Part shown: in pieces, positions 26,001 to 45,205 of the stretch
How positions within the stretch are numbered: the stretch's first letter is position 1
Layout: the number at the start of each line of letters is the position of its first letter
Source: Alnus glutinosa
Taxonomy: Eukaryota > Streptophyta > Magnoliopsida > Fagales > Betulaceae
Assembly: GCF_958979055.1 (NCBI RefSeq)
Contig: NC_084899.1
Span: forward strand, 25,239,501-25,303,500
Reading direction: 5' to 3'
Length of the DNA stretch: 64,000 nucleotides
Position numbers and translations under genes: made by a program
The notes under the pieces: generated by a model
What the model saw: only the letters and a program-made list of their open reading frames with translations
What the model was told of the DNA's origin: nothing
Databases searched by the model: none

Positions 26001-29000
26001 CCTCTGGGTAAGGACCTTTTTGCGTGTTCCAAGATGCGGGATGCAGTCGATGTTGCTGAGGCTGCAGGTGACGTTGCAGCGCAGGAGTTGGGAATATTAA
26101 GGAAGCTTCTTGTTATTTTTGAAAAGTGGCTTCTTTGGGCTTGTGCGCATAGGTCTCATTTGGGCTGGGTTTTCTCTGATGGGCTGAAGCGGAGAAGTGT
26201 TGCCTTGGGTTGGGCATAATGCGTTTTAGGGCTAGGTCCAAAAGGGTGGGCTGTAGGTCTTTTTCTAGAAAGACCAGTAAGTCGGGTCTTAGAAGAGTGG
26301 ATTACGTTAAGAAGGCTAAGAAATGTGGGTTAGCGCCGGTTCATGGATTTGACGCGAGTATGGGTTCTGTCCCTTCGGGCTTGGGTTCCCCGGCGCCGGA
26401 AGTTGTGGGTTTTTCGTCAGCCTCTTTTCCGGTGATAAAAGAGCGTTCCTCTCCCTATCCTCTGGTTTTTTCTGCCACGGAGTTACTCGTGGAAAAGTCC
26501 TTTGCTCCGTCCAGTTTTGAAGCTTCAAACGTGTCATCGACGGCCAATACTTCTGTTTCCGAAGGCGTTGGTGTCTCTGCTTTGATGAGGTCAGTTCTGG
26601 GTGGGGATCCTCCTTTGTTGCCTTCGTCTGAGATGGCTCCTTCTCCGGCTCTTGTTGGGTTTGATCCAGCTCTCGGTGACTGCTCTTTAGGCGCGGACGC
26701 TCTAGGTGAAAGGCTGCGTTACTCCCTCCCTGTGATGTCGGAGTCTGGCGCACCTATTTATCCGTCGGAACCCAAGTCAGTGCTTAAATACTCTCGGAAG
26801 AATAAGGTGGGCAAATTGGATAATCATTTGCTTGCAGAGGCTCTTGAGACTTTTAGTATTCCCAAGGAGCTTTTCGGGCCGTTTTGTGGGGTTGTCTCCA
26901 AGCCCTTGTCAGCCCCTGCAAAGTCTATGCCTACTCAAGACGAGGGCTATCAGCCTCTCCTTCGGCGTGGCTTCCTTCTCCCAAGCGGCGCGGCTCTTCC
27001 TCCGTCAGAAGTGGGTGTGGTTCCACTCTCATCGGTCCAGTCTGTTCTTGGGTGCCCGCCTTTGATGTCTTCTTCAGAGGTGGGTGAATCTTTGCGAGGA
27101 GGTGGTTTTGAAGAGATTGGTGGTCCTCCCGGGGCAGCGATTGATCTTAGCTTCTGTTTTAATACTTTGGGGGTCTCCCACGAGGGGAATGTGAATGGCT
27201 TTTTAGACTTCATGACTCTAATTGATGCGGAGAATCGTCTAAAGGCTTCAGTTTCCTCTTCTAAGTTTAAAGGGAGTCGTGAAGTGAAGAACCTAGAGTG
27301 CTTGATTAATTATGATGCCAGAGGTTGTGGTTATAGCAGGGGCAAGGCAAAGCGGTCTAATGTGATGTATTAGTCTCTAGGTTTTGTGGGCTGGTTTTGT
27401 AGGGGTTTTTTGGGTTTCCTTCTGTTTTGGTTTTTCGGGTGTTTTTTTCCCTTCTCCTCTCTTTCTTGTTTTGGTGTCCTTTTGTATACTTCTTGTATGT
27501 TTAGGGGCGCCTTTACGCTTTTTATAAAATTCACTACTTATCAAAAAAAAAAAAAAAAGTTTTCAGTTAAGAACACAGAATTTTCTTGTGTTCGTCTCAA
27601 TTTCCTCTGTGCTCGTAAACACAAACTTCTCCTCCAAGTTGGTTAAACCAGCTGGATAAAGCCAGTTAGGTGAGGGACAAATTGTAGAAATGGTTCCGAC
27701 TCATGCCTCGGGGTGGTTAAAAGAAAAAAGTTGGTAACTACAGATATTTCTCATCTTTCCAGCAGGGTGGTCCTTTTTTATGGTTGTGCTGGATCTGGAT
27801 GGGCTCCAATTCTATTCTAGGGTTAAAGATACTTCTGTTTTGTTCTCGTGGTATTATTGCCTGGGATCATCTCGTTAGCAGATTACATAATTCGCTAATT
27901 GTGTGGTATGATCATACCGTGAATATAAGCGTGTGATTTGTTTTCTAGTGCATGTTAATCTGTTTGCATGCCTAAATGATGTTTGTGGCATTCCATTTTT
28001 GCAAAACGGATGCTAACATAGTCTTTTGATGTTACTTATCAAAAAAAACATAGTCTTTTGATGTTGACTGCCATGTTGCATCAAGGTTGCCGTGTTTTAA
28101 CACCCTTGTATCTATGTTACTTACCACAAGTTCTGCCCAAGATGTCAAGTGTTGATAGTATGAGCTCATGCCTAAAAAATTGCCCAACTCTCTAATTTGA
28201 AGACTATCAGCCCTCCACCATGAAGACTACCAGCCCTCCACCATGTGCTCTGCACCGGGTGGAGATCCCTTTCTCAATTCCTTTTTGATCAGTTTATGGG
28301 TAAAATGGTTGGGACACATTTGAGTACTCAAGGGAACTATATGGTAGCTAAATGGGGGAATATGGGAAACCTATTTTAGAATATGAATTTTAACCATTTA
28401 ACCCTTTTTACTCTGACTGTGTTTAGAAAAGTTTGATCTATCAGGGATGTTACTGGGTATCAATCAGTTTAAAATGGGGTTGGAATTGGAAGGGGAGGGA
28501 AACCAAGGGAAATTCTTGCTCCATATAGTAGGATAGATTTTCGCCATAAATTGGTCTTTATTGGGCTCACAGATAATATGGTTTAACATTTCATTTGAAT
28601 GTTTTCCAGGTGAAGATGGCTGAAGAAACCGTTAAGCGGGTGACAGGTTTGCCGGCAATGAATCTAGCCATGGCCACTGTACCTAGCGTGGGAATGGCAT
28701 TTGTAAGCAGCCCGATGAATGCATCTACAAATGCTGCTTTACCAATTCCACCAAAATCCAACCAGTTCTTTCACCAGCCAGTTCCAACTGTTCCTCATCA
28801 TCAGAGACTGGACGGCGGTTTCCCCAGCAACTCTCCAATTCCTCTTATTGGAAACCCGCAGAAAGATATGGCGGGAAACAGAGTAGCTGAAATGTCAACG
28901 ATGCAGTGCAGAGCTAGCGTGCAACAAGTGGAGAAGCAGATATCCCCAGATGCTAGTTCGCATGGAACAATGCCCGGTTGGGACCCTGAAATTTCTCATA

Positions 29001-29029
29001 CAGCTGCAAACAATAACAAACAGAATTGA
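17031..29029 (+). CDS. Group C bZIP transcription factor (Opaque2/bZIP63-like)
   Basis: This is a nuclear transcription factor of plant bZIP group C; members dimerise with group S1 bZIPs in energy and amino-acid signalling. The six exons are 17031-17369, 17466-17562, 18883-19093, 24141-24216, 24310-24435 and 28610-29029. Phases close and give 422 residues. Residues 1-113 hold the group C N-terminal blocks [18 protein letters not shown] and [16 protein letters not shown]. An acidic [13 protein letters not shown] stretch precedes the basic region. The N-x7-R core is N220 to R228, and nine residues later L238 starts heptads L238, L245, L252 and V259. The zipper is followed by [14 protein letters not shown]. 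The start at 17031 matches the family N-terminus; an in-frame ATG at 16986 would add 15 residues. Introns 3 and 5 are 5.0 and 4.2 kb because of LINE insertions. The exact orthologue (bZIP9, 10, 25 or 63) is not resolved. Confidence 0.93.
17370..17408 (+). repeat. CT then AT microsatellite at bZIP intron 1 donor
   Basis: The intron starts GTCTCTCTCT, so the GT donor is the first unit of a CT run, which changes to an AT run about 18 bases later. Length change here would sit directly against a splice site. Confidence 0.75.
19940..19981. repeat. TA dinucleotide microsatellite
   Basis: About 20 TA units are visible directly, inside the hAT-like element. Confidence 0.9.
20050..20175 (-). mobile_element. 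LINE 3' tail fragment, minus orientation
   Basis: A T run of about 38 (20050-20088) is followed by ACTACC and TTTTTTGATAAGTAATAATT, the reverse complement of the LINE tail. Then come the shared ACCCCTAAGTACTCCAG box and ATATACAG. It abuts a plus-oriented LINE fragment head-to-head. Confidence 0.7.
20187..21330 (+). mobile_element. LINE fragment: RT C-terminus, zf-RVT region and 3' tail
   Basis: Open frames on the plus strand start with [20 protein letters not shown] (the segment after the RT palm). They continue with [12 protein letters not shown] and the zf-RVT-like [19 protein letters not shown], then [17 protein letters not shown] with its Cys/His pattern. Two or more frameshifts are present. 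The copy ends in the shared tail: GGGGCGCCTTACGC, TTTAATAAATTTG, CCTATC and a poly(A) run at about 21316-21328. It is 5'-truncated and dead. Confidence 0.85.
25140..27555 (+). mobile_element. Half-LINE (ORF1 without ORF2) in bZIP intron 5
   Basis: The element is bounded by a 14-bp target-site duplication, AAAGTTTTCAGTTA (25126-25139 and 27556-27569). From about 25333 it encodes an ORF1-like protein. An N-terminal globular part includes [18 protein letters not shown] and [16 protein letters not shown] residues ([15 protein letters not shown]). A long Ser/Pro-rich part is open from 26210 to 27373 (387 codons, frame-shifted from the first part). It ends in [20 protein letters not shown], which resembles what normally precedes ORF2 in plant LINEs. 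Here a 3' untranslated region and the shared tail with poly(A) follow directly. No endonuclease or RT is present. It is sense to the host gene. Confidence 0.8.
26210..27373 (+). pseudogene. LINE ORF1-like C-terminal open frame
   Basis: This is a 387-codon open frame inside the half-LINE. It begins within the ORF1 region, so its first ATG is probably not a true start; the N-terminal part lies in other frames at about 25333-26200. It is Ser/Pro/Val-rich with a basic beginning ([20 protein letters not shown]) and no domain I can name with confidence. ORF1 proteins of L1-type LINEs bind RNA and chaperone transposition intermediates; that role here is inference from position only. Confidence 0.6.
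28034..28047 (+). mobile_element. Micro-LINE insertion in bZIP intron 5
   Basis: The insert is only ACTTATC plus 7 A. It lies between two exact copies of ACATAGTCTTTTGATGTT (28016-28033 and 28048-28065). ACTTATC is the last seven bases of the LINE tail family. The 18-bp duplication makes a retroposition origin much more likely than slippage. Confidence 0.7.
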
Positions 29030-30018
29030 CCATAGAGCCTCCCTCCCCTTGCTCCTTTCCTATTTTCAGATTGAGGAGGCTTGGAAGGTTGCCCCGCAGA
29101 ATAAGTAGTTGTTCATATTCATTTATGGGTATTTATTTCAGCTGCATTTTTGTAATTATTACTTATGTTTGGTTTGTTTCGGCATAAAATGTTTTTTTAT
29201 TTTGAAAATATTTTTGGAAAAACTATTTTTCTGAAAAATATTTTCTGCTAGAAGCATTTTCCGGCGTTTTTGCATGTACGGAAAATCAGATTTTTTTTTA
29301 ATTTTTTTTTTTTTTTTATATATATATTTATTCAATTATATTATCTTATAAAATTAATTTTTATTAACAACAGAAAAGTATTAATATAAAATAATCTAAA
29401 AAAATAACCTAAAAAATTGAGTTCCGCCGGTAATCCGATGGTGGCCTTGTAGTGGTCCAGCCATATCAAACATTAAATAATAGATTATATTTTGCAAAAA
29501 TTATTTTATTCTAAAACAAACGTATAAACTTAAAATTTAGGTTTTTTAAAGCCCACCCTCCCCTTAAGTAAATAATAATGTGCATCAGTTCTTCCATATC
29601 TAGCATCTTACTGGTGATATTCACTTTCACTGTTTCCTTTTGTCATTGACGAGCCTGCGGCGTGGAGATGTATAAATTTAAGTTAGCTAACCCTACCGAT
29701 AGATTCGAAGTTTCTTGATTAGAGGTTTGTCAAATCTCATCAAATAAGAAAATATTCATATGTGATCCAAACCGCTTGATTTGAACAAATAAATTACGCT
29801 CATATAAAATAATAATAATAATTCAAAAAAAAAAAAAATTACAAAATGCGAGTTGTTAATACATGTTCAATCAAGTTATATATTATTTCTTTAAGACTCG
29901 TACAATAAATACAATATCACCGAATAATAAAAAATCAGCCTTAACCATGCACATGCAGACATGTACTTCGAAAAGGTTACAATGAAGGGGAGAATCGACA
30001 CTACATATAATGAATTCG
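29030..30018. other. Convergent 3' intergenic region
   Basis: The bZIP and GCN5 genes converge here, so both 3' untranslated regions lie inside. No gene is seen. The stretch about 29170-29530 is AT-rich with repeated AAAATATTTT-type segments and GCATTTTCCGGCG, and may be a MITE, but I could not define its ends. Confidence 0.5.
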
Positions 30019-39903
<9,885 letters not shown>

Positions 39904-40155
39904 TTTTCTTTCGGCTAAAACCTTGGACGATGTTAGGGTTTTGCAGGTGAAGCGTCAGGGGCTTCAATTTGCCGAGAGGACGGAGAGGGAGAGCCCCGTG
40001 ATTTCGACGACGTCGTGCGCAGTCGAGGAACAAAGTGACGCCGTTTATAACAAATGTTGGTATCACTTTGTATGTATCATTGTACGTGTGAGAGAGGTCC
40101 AAGTAGACCGAGAGCCATGGCACTTGTTTAGTTGTTTTGAAATTTGGGTCATTAA

Positions 40156-40650
40156 TGGTGCGTTTGGTTCGTAGTGATATTCAATATTCGAACCGGGTTT
40201 TTATTCAAAAACCCATACCCGGATCCAAGTTGAATAAAACCCATGGGTCACTTGAATAAAGTTTGAATAGTTTGAATAAACCCATCATATATTTTTTTTA
40301 ATTATTTTTTACTATACCAATCATTATACACAACTTTTCATACAATCCAATCATTTCCAATCATTTTATACTATTATAAAACACTTTTTTAAAACCCATC
40401 ATATATTTTTTATTATTATTTTTTACCATACCAATCATTATACACAACTTTTCATACAATCCAATCATTTCCAATCACTTTATACTATTATAAAACACTT
40501 TTTTCCAATCTTCCAAATTCAACACCCAAACACATATTCAAAAGAATCTAAATTATATTCAACATCCAAACACATTTTCATTGCCTTGAAATCCGTGATC
40601 AGATTCTGAATATTATTCATATTCGAAATATTCGATACCCAAACGCACCA
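40156..40650. mobile_element. PIF/Harbinger-like MITE upstream of GCN5
   Basis: The termini are perfect 11-12 base inverted repeats, TGGTGCGTTTGG and CCAAACGCACCA. They are flanked by TAA on both sides (40153-40155 and 40651-40653), as expected for Tourist/Harbinger MITEs. The inside is non-coding. It contains a tandem duplication of about 113 bases (about 40278-40390 and 40392-40505), each unit carrying CCAATCATTATACACAACTT. It lies about 250 bases upstream of the GCN5 start codon. Confidence 0.7.
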
Positions 40651-41025
40651 TAATTTGCTCATTTCCGAGCGATTGATTTCCATTTTCCAGAAAAACATTT
40701 GTGAAGATTCACTTTGGTTCATGATAAAATAGGACAAATTAGTACGAGGTATCCCATATAAATTGCCACAACATTAGTGAAAGTATTGGTCTCGTTTTAC
40801 AACAATTTTTTTTTTTTTTTAACAATAAATAAAAAAAAACATAAACAAATAACTTTAAATACAAAACATTCAAAATTATTTTTATTTTTTCGTCACATTA
40901 AAACATTTTTTCATCCAAGCAGCAAAAACACCTCTAATTTATTTTTTTATCAAACTAACCTTAAACCCTTGCACGACTCTCTCTGATAAATAGGATCCCC
41001 AAATTTTATTAATTGATCGGCTAAA

Positions 41026-41340
41026 GATCTGTTTAAATTTACAATTTCAAAAAATACAATTTAAAAATATTTGAAAATGTGTAATTTGAAAAAGTAATTT
41101 TTTTAAAAAAAGTTAGGCATTTAGTAAAATGACAGTTTGATTTTTAAAACCGCAGGTTAACCGTTAAAATTCTATATTTTCAAAAAAACACCGCATTGCC
41201 TACGATTCGAATAAACAGGTTTCTACAGTTTTAAATCGCACTTTTTTAAAAACGCAATTCTCAAACTATTCATTTTCTACAAATTGGTTTAAAATCACAC
41301 TTTTCATCTAGAAAATCGCAATCCTAAACACACCCTAACA
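41026..41340. mobile_element. MITE-like repeat of the GTTTAGGATTGCGATTT type
   Basis: The right end reads, on the minus strand, GTGTGTTTAGGATTGCGATT; the left end (CTGTTTAAATTTACAATTTC) is a degenerate version. The interior is rich in AAAAATGC/GCATTTTT-type segments. A similar AT-rich stretch occurs near 8395-8650. Ends and family are uncertain. Confidence 0.4.
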
Positions 41341-41906
41341 CATTAAATTATTATTATTTTCTTTTCTTTTTGCATTAGAAAAGGTCCGTAGAATGAACCC
41401 CAGTCCCCAACAAATACCTTTAACGCAGCATTGAGCCTTCAACAATGGTAAGTAAGCTCTAGAGACCCAAGTATATCTATATATATACATGTAAAAGAAG
41501 AAGAAAGACATCTTGTTTCATCATGTAATTCATCTGACCCAATCAATGATCAAAAGAATTCAAAGCAAGTTATTCATTTGAAACAACTTTTCTTCTCTTT
41601 TCTTCTTTCTTCTCCTTCCTAGGTATTACATTCTAATTTACTAAGTGATTTAACAGAAACAGCTGTGAAATAATAAGACATGAAATAATGAACATGAATG
41701 CAAACCACTGGGGAGATGCTACAGTTGCAGACTTATCAGAGTGGCCAACGATCTTTCACCTCTTCATGGTTCTGCAGTATAATCGGCATTGAAGACTCAA
41801 AGAATAGATTGGCGGGCTTCATGTATAAAAAACAAAAGGAAAGCTCGCCCGAGAAGACGATAGAACAGGAGCATACTAGAGGCTTGAGCATGCAGTCGTT
41901 GTACTT

Positions 41907-44900
41907 TTAATCTGATCTTGCTCGATTCGGGCCACTTCTATGATTGTTGTACAAAGGTAATAGCCAATGTTGCCCGTGTTTTCTTCGCCCGTAACAACGG
42001 CAATATAGTATCAATATCACCAGCATTAAACCAACGGGAATAGCCCATCTGTTCCAAACAACATAAAACAACTAAATGTCACACAACTTTGCTTTGTTAA
42101 GGTTTAAAAACAATATTAAACACGATCTGACTGGCATCTAAACACAAGATATTGAAATTTAATTAGAGGTGCAAAAGAACAAAGCATATACTACCTGTCC
42201 AAATCCAGAATAGGGCTGTAAACAAGCATTTCCCAAGTGGCAACTATGAAATGCCAACCTGGGTTGTAGTAAAGCGACTCTGCTGACCAAAACATCCTTG
42301 TGTATGTCTCTAAGAAGATAAAGAGTATCCACGCCCCAATTTCAATCAAAATAAACTTGATGATAAACCGGCCCACGACTACCATAACAAGCGAGAATGC
42401 CACCAACCAATTGAAGAGCCTGTGGTTGTACTCCTTGATAAATAGAGATCGTGACTTCCCCAACATCTGCGGATTTATATGGAACATTCATTTATAAAGT
42501 TCAGAAGATTGAAAAAATGGCACATGTCGATTATGGACACCATATGGAAAAAAAAAAATAGAGTATCTGAAACAATATTTTCATTCCCCGCACCAACTAG
42601 AATAAAAGTCTACTATCTTGTATTCCTGTCATCATTAGCAAAAACTCCATCTTATATGTGATTTCTCCATTTGGATTATTTTTTGTTAATAAACACCACC
42701 TGTCAGGATGGGAAATGCCAGATAAAACAGAGACTTTCATATGCGCTTCATTTTTTCTATAAGTAGTCGAAATATCATTAAAAGTGTAAGGCGTACCCAG
42801 GTACACAGAGAGTATACAAGATAAAACACCTAGCTAGAAGGAAAAAAAAAAAAAAAATACCACAGGAAAAACAAAAGCATTTGTCCAAAGATATAAAGTA
42901 TAGAAAAAATAAAGCCTTAATCTCCTCAAAAGTCCTCTTACGGTCCTTAAAACTTCTGTCATTTCTTTCCCTCCAGGCTCCATAGACACCACAACAGACA
43001 TCTTCCTTCACATTGCACAACATGTGCGCTTCCCTATTTCCCCATTACTCAAACATCAAACTAGACTTTAACTCTGATGTTCAACAACTAAAACAAAAAA
43101 TTGCAGAAGAAACAAACTGAAGGAATTAGAAAATAGAATACAAGGATTATGCCTAACCTTCATCATGCGTTGCTCATAGTTTGTTTTTGAAGGTCCAACA
43201 CACTCGCGCTCAAAACTTTGGTTGCACTGAAGGAAACCTGCATTGAATTTTGCCATGGAAGGAAGCTTGAGAACTTGAAGCTGGTCCATTTTGTCCTCGC
43301 ATCTGGTATACAGTGCCTCGCAGAGTTTTGAGGATTGATATTCATTTGCCATAATAACATTTTTATACACCTAGACAAAATTTGATGTTTAAATAAGCAT
43401 GTGATTTTGAATCATCACAAACTTCGTAGCTTATACATGGAAATGAAGAGTGCCTACAATATTAATGAAAGACGGTATTGCATTTAACCCTGAAATGCAG
43501 TAGTAATGCACCACAAGTGGCTAGACCACCCTCGAGATGGTTTATTACCAATAGCATGATCATGAAACAGAAATAAAAGGACAACTAACAATACAATACC
43601 AAAGTCTTAAAAAGAACCAGTTACTTAGCCATTGGCACTGCAAATAAAATTTATCTTTTCTTTTGGGGGACTGGATACATAAGCCACTTTGTGTACTTGC
43701 TCAATCAAGTTTCACAAGAAGACAGTATATAGACATCTTTTCATCCATTCCACACTGCAGTCCAAGAATGTAAATGGATCACACAACACATTCATGAAAC
43801 TAAAACGGCCCAATCATACCTTCTGTATTTCCTCATCCAGTTGCACGCCTGATTTCTTCGCATGATGTCGGCCAAAATGCTGCTCATCAAAAACTTGCAT
43901 TGCTGCCTCTCTAGACCTCTCATGGGCATCTTGCAGATCTTGCTCCGTGTGAGGTAAATGTAATTTGGCCATATTTTCACTGTATAGCTTCAAACACCGC
44001 TCAAGAATACCTTTATTGAAAACCTCCACAAGAGAGCCTGTTGATGGGATCTCCCCTTTATTCAAGGCTTCAAGTATCTAAAGTTTAAAAATTGAAGTAC
44101 ATATAGTTAAAGGGGATATACATATACAGCGCACATCATTCTAAACCTGAGAAATCTTGTTCACATTTATTACTAGTTATGATCTTTTGTTTCTTTTACA
44201 AGTGTATACAACATAGGCAACATGGGAGGTTGAACCCATGATCTCACCCTCAACCCCTATTTATTTGCAAATGAATGAGGGTTTGCAAAATCTGTGCTGT
44301 TCAAGGGTAAGAGACAGAACTAGTCTAAGTTTTTTTCTTTTTTCTTTTTTCTTTTTTCTTTTTTTTTTAATTTTTTATAAGTAATCGAAATCCAAGAAAA
44401 TCAAAGGGCGCAACAAGTAAACGGAAAGTACACAAGAGAAGCCCCTAACGAGAAAAAGAAAAAATAGCCAAAAAGTCATGACAATTAGTCTAAGTTTTAA
44501 ACATATTCAATGTCCAAGTCTCCAACTCAAAACATCAGAAGTTTAGAGTTGGAGAGTTGATGGTTTTAAACCAAATATTGAGACTAAAGAGAGGTACCTG
44601 CTCCAGGAAAGATACAAACTCCTTTCCATTTAGAGTTTTACCCTGGACAATCTTCGGACGGATAATGCCAGCAACAAGCTCTTTCAATTGCTCACGCTTC
44701 TTAACATATATAGGATCAAGTTCACCATCCTTCATGTCACAAAGCTTTGTTCGTTGCAGATGAGGCTGTTCAAAAGTTCACATTAAAGGTCAATAAGATC
44801 AGCTAAGGCAAAGATTTTTTAATTTTTAATTTTTTGATAAATAGCGAAGGCAAAGATTTTAACGGTAAGTGTTTGTATTTTCCAATAAATAGCCTGGATA

Positions 44901-45135
44901 TTCATTTAAAAAAAAAAAAAAGGAAGAGTAGCCTGGATCTACATCAAAACCAACATAGAAAAAATTTATGTCCATACCTTAAAAATCAAGCTCTATCTTG
45001 TTTTTCAATAAGTACTAATAACTTGATAAGAAGTTTTATTAGAAAGAGGAGAGACTTGATGCACACATTAAAAACCCCTCTCTCTCTCTTAAGAAGTTTT
45101 ATTAGAAAGTGGAGACACTTAATGCACGCTTTAAA

Positions 45136-45205
<70 letters not shown>

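Larger units (their letters stand above)
39904..41906. other. Intergenic region between GBP 3' end and GCN5 5' end
   Basis: Both genes read leftwards. The part next to 39904 should be the GCN5 leader and promoter; the part next to 41906 should be the GBP 3' untranslated region. Two MITE-like repeats lie between (40156-40650 and about 41026-41340). No gene is supported. Confidence 0.6.
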
